From contig CALNVZ010000429.1 of the NCBI GenBank assembly GCA_940671915.1, forward strand, positions 182,166-246,165: 64,000 nucleotides of DNA, given 5' to 3'. The translations under genes and the position numbers were made by a program. This document shows positions 62,428 to 64,000 of this stretch, one piece after another; position 1 is the first letter of the stretch; each line of letters starts with the position of its first letter. Below the pieces are notes generated by a model. The model did no database searches and was not told the DNA's origin. It saw nothing but the letters and a program-made list of their open reading frames with translations. Source of the DNA: Paracentrotus lividus (Eukaryota; Echinodermata; Echinoidea; Camarodonta; Echinidae).

Positions 62428-62590
62428 AACAGCAACAGAATGACACGACTGTCTGAAAAATGGTGAAAAGCATCATTTGTAATCTAATATCTACAAAGTA
62501 TTCGAAATTTGACAGACCTTGGTTAATTTCAGCAACAGAATGACACAATTGTCTGAGAATGGTAAAAAGCATCATTTGTAATATTAATAT
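62428..62590. repeat. Tandem duplication, 100-bp period, two copies
   Basis: 'agcaacagaatgacac' through 'aaaagcatcatttgtaat' occurs at 62431 and again at 62531 with a few substitutions. Confidence 0.85.
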
Positions 62591-62818
62591 ATCTTTGAGA
62601 TCCCTTTCTATTTTCCCCCAATGAATACATGTAACATTTTACATGTGCACAATAAAAATTAAATATAAAATATAAAAAATATTAGAAACACTACAAAAAC
62701 AACTTTTATTGATATTTAGCTTCGTATTAGGTTGAGTTAGTATAGGAGTATACATGTATGTACTACTAGGATTTCAAAATACCGGGTCACATACAAGAGC
62801 ACTATTTGAAACAGTTTT

Positions 62819-63013
62819 TTACCATGTAGAGAAAGTGGCGCTTGTTGCAATTTTTACTGCGTCCCACAGCTGTAATTTGTGTGAACATTCATGATTTCTG
62901 AACCCCCTTATAATGCATTGTAACATATAAGCCTCCTCAGTCTTGCCTAGTAGGACCAAAGCCAAAATTTCTTTGTCCGAAGTACATGTAAGGGTCCATG
63001 TCATTGCCACCAA
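62819..63013 (-). CDS. Unassigned open frame, possible exon or transposon fragment
   Basis: 64 codons from an ATG, with the frame open some way upstream. It is not repetitive and contains 'KEILALVLLGKTEEAYMLQC' and 'HKLQLWDAVKIATSATFSTW'. Composition is protein-like, but no domain is recognised. No clear splice sites were assigned. It could be a remnant linked to the Gypsy relic about 0.5 kb away or an exon of an unknown gene. Confidence 0.25.
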   Translation of the reverse strand: MVAMTWTLTCTSDKEILALVLLGKTEEAYMLQCIIRGFRNHECSHKLQLWDAVKIATSATFSTW

Positions 63014-64000
63014 AAGACAAAGTAGATCACCATGCCTGCAAACTATTCAGCGAAGTAATATCATATTCTTTAATGTAAACTCAGTCTTATGCACCACCCA
63101 TATTGTTGTTTCGTTTTAAATAAATACCACATGTGTGGCTTACATAACTTTTAACTTTAACTTCATTTACAAAAATTATACAATCACGTCATCATTTAGC
63201 AATTCAGAAATATAATCCAATTATATAAGCCTACATGTATATTATGGGCCATTCCATGGTAACTCGCGTTTCAAATAACCAGTACCTTTCAAGATTAAAG
63301 CCCTCTACCTTTCAAACTGCTAGGATTTACAAGTAACTTTTTACACCATATGGGAAATTCCACGGTTAGTCTCTTTACACTTTTAGGTGCCAATTTTGTT
63401 ACTTGATGGCACCAGACTTAAAAGATATAGTCTTTCTTTAAAGTTTATACTTTGATTTAAACCTGTCTGAGAACCATAGCTTAAAAAAGGAAATATAATA
63501 AATGTCACAACAGAGTAAAAATCGGTTAGTCGCGTTACAAAAAATGGACATGGAAAAAAAAATCAACTTGTTTTACAAAAAAAAATATTTTGCTCAAATC
63601 ATAATAGTTTTGCCAGTCTAATGCCTTGCACCACCTAACCAACATATCTAAGTCTAAAGACAGCTATTCAGATTTGGTAAACAATGTAAAGTATTCTTAA
63701 AGGATCGAAAATTGCCCGTTAGTCGCAGTATTTTCGGTGTGACTTTTTGGGTTATTTCACCCCTGTGTCATGAATTAAATGTCATTATTGCCCCTTAAAT
63801 ACAAAAATGTATCCACCCTTCTCCATTTAGTGAAAGTTTAATGAAAAATATAAAAAAAAAATCTTGTGTAATTTGAATTTTAGTGATTTTCTTTTTATAA
63901 TCATGTAGTCCCATACACTGAATTTCAATGGTGGTTCTAGATCTGAATGAAATGAACGAAATTGAAAAATACTTTTTATTGATTTTGAAAGACTTTTTTG
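63014..64000. other. No recognisable gene
   Basis: AT-rich sequence with recurring 'ggttagtc' words (63364, 63523, 63718), possibly an edge of another dispersed repeat. No supported ORF. Confidence 0.4.

Overview
The window is eukaryotic, non-coding and dominated by repeats. It contains a LINE with a CR1/L2-style reverse-transcriptase tail, tRNA-derived SINEs, many foldback or MITE-type elements, minisatellites, and a decayed Ty3/Gypsy integrase. No intact cellular gene is convincing. Two elements (about 10.4-12.4 kb and 21.3-23.6 kb) have inverted arms whose outer parts are tandem ~16-bp repeats. This is the architecture described for sea urchin TU foldback elements, so an echinoderm, probably a sea urchin, is the best guess. 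No marker gene proves it.

Layout. 0-2.5 kb: AT-rich sequence with a degenerate GC-word repeat. 2.5-5.5 kb: two adjacent foldback elements, the first carrying several perfect AGGTCA direct repeats (DR1). 5.5-6.8 kb: LINE fragments, including a 5' leader joined to a reverse-transcriptase tail. 8.7-9.3 kb: a foldback element with a perfect 9-bp target duplication. 9.8-10.4 kb: a LINE 5' fragment (ORF1-like plus start of endonuclease). 10.4-12.4 kb: TU-like element 1 with a SINE in one arm. 12.9-13.3 kb: a second SINE type and a TTAA-flanked MITE. 15.8-17.4 kb: GC-word repeat running into a 905-base gap. 21.3-23.6 kb: TU-like element 2, an inverted copy of element 1 with the same SINE in the same arm. 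23.7-23.9 kb: a second TTAA MITE. 24.4-24.6 kb: a 31-bp minisatellite.

25.6-41.4 kb is one locus present twice on either side of a gap of exactly 25 N. Copy 1 is full of single-base indels, so this looks like an assembly artefact made by long-read gap filling. 39.8-47.9 kb is an ~8 kb imperfect palindrome. One inner segment lies in direct rather than inverted orientation in the two arms, and a 686-bp MITE with TAA target duplication sits in only one arm, so filled and empty sites are both visible. 48.2 kb: a 140-bp palindromic MITE. 49.1-52.0 kb: a 2.8 kb element with GGGGAGACC termini. 52.8-58.2 kb: two tandem copies of a large element with GCGTCACACTGTCCC termini. 59.1-60.5 kb: a ~400-bp tandem repeat. 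61.7-62.35 kb: the Gypsy integrase relic. The rest is unassigned.

The elements are layered on each other (SINE inside foldback, MITE inside palindrome, LINE against foldback), so relative ages of insertion can be read. Coordinates of repeat edges are read by eye and are good to roughly 5-20 bases unless a target duplication fixes them.
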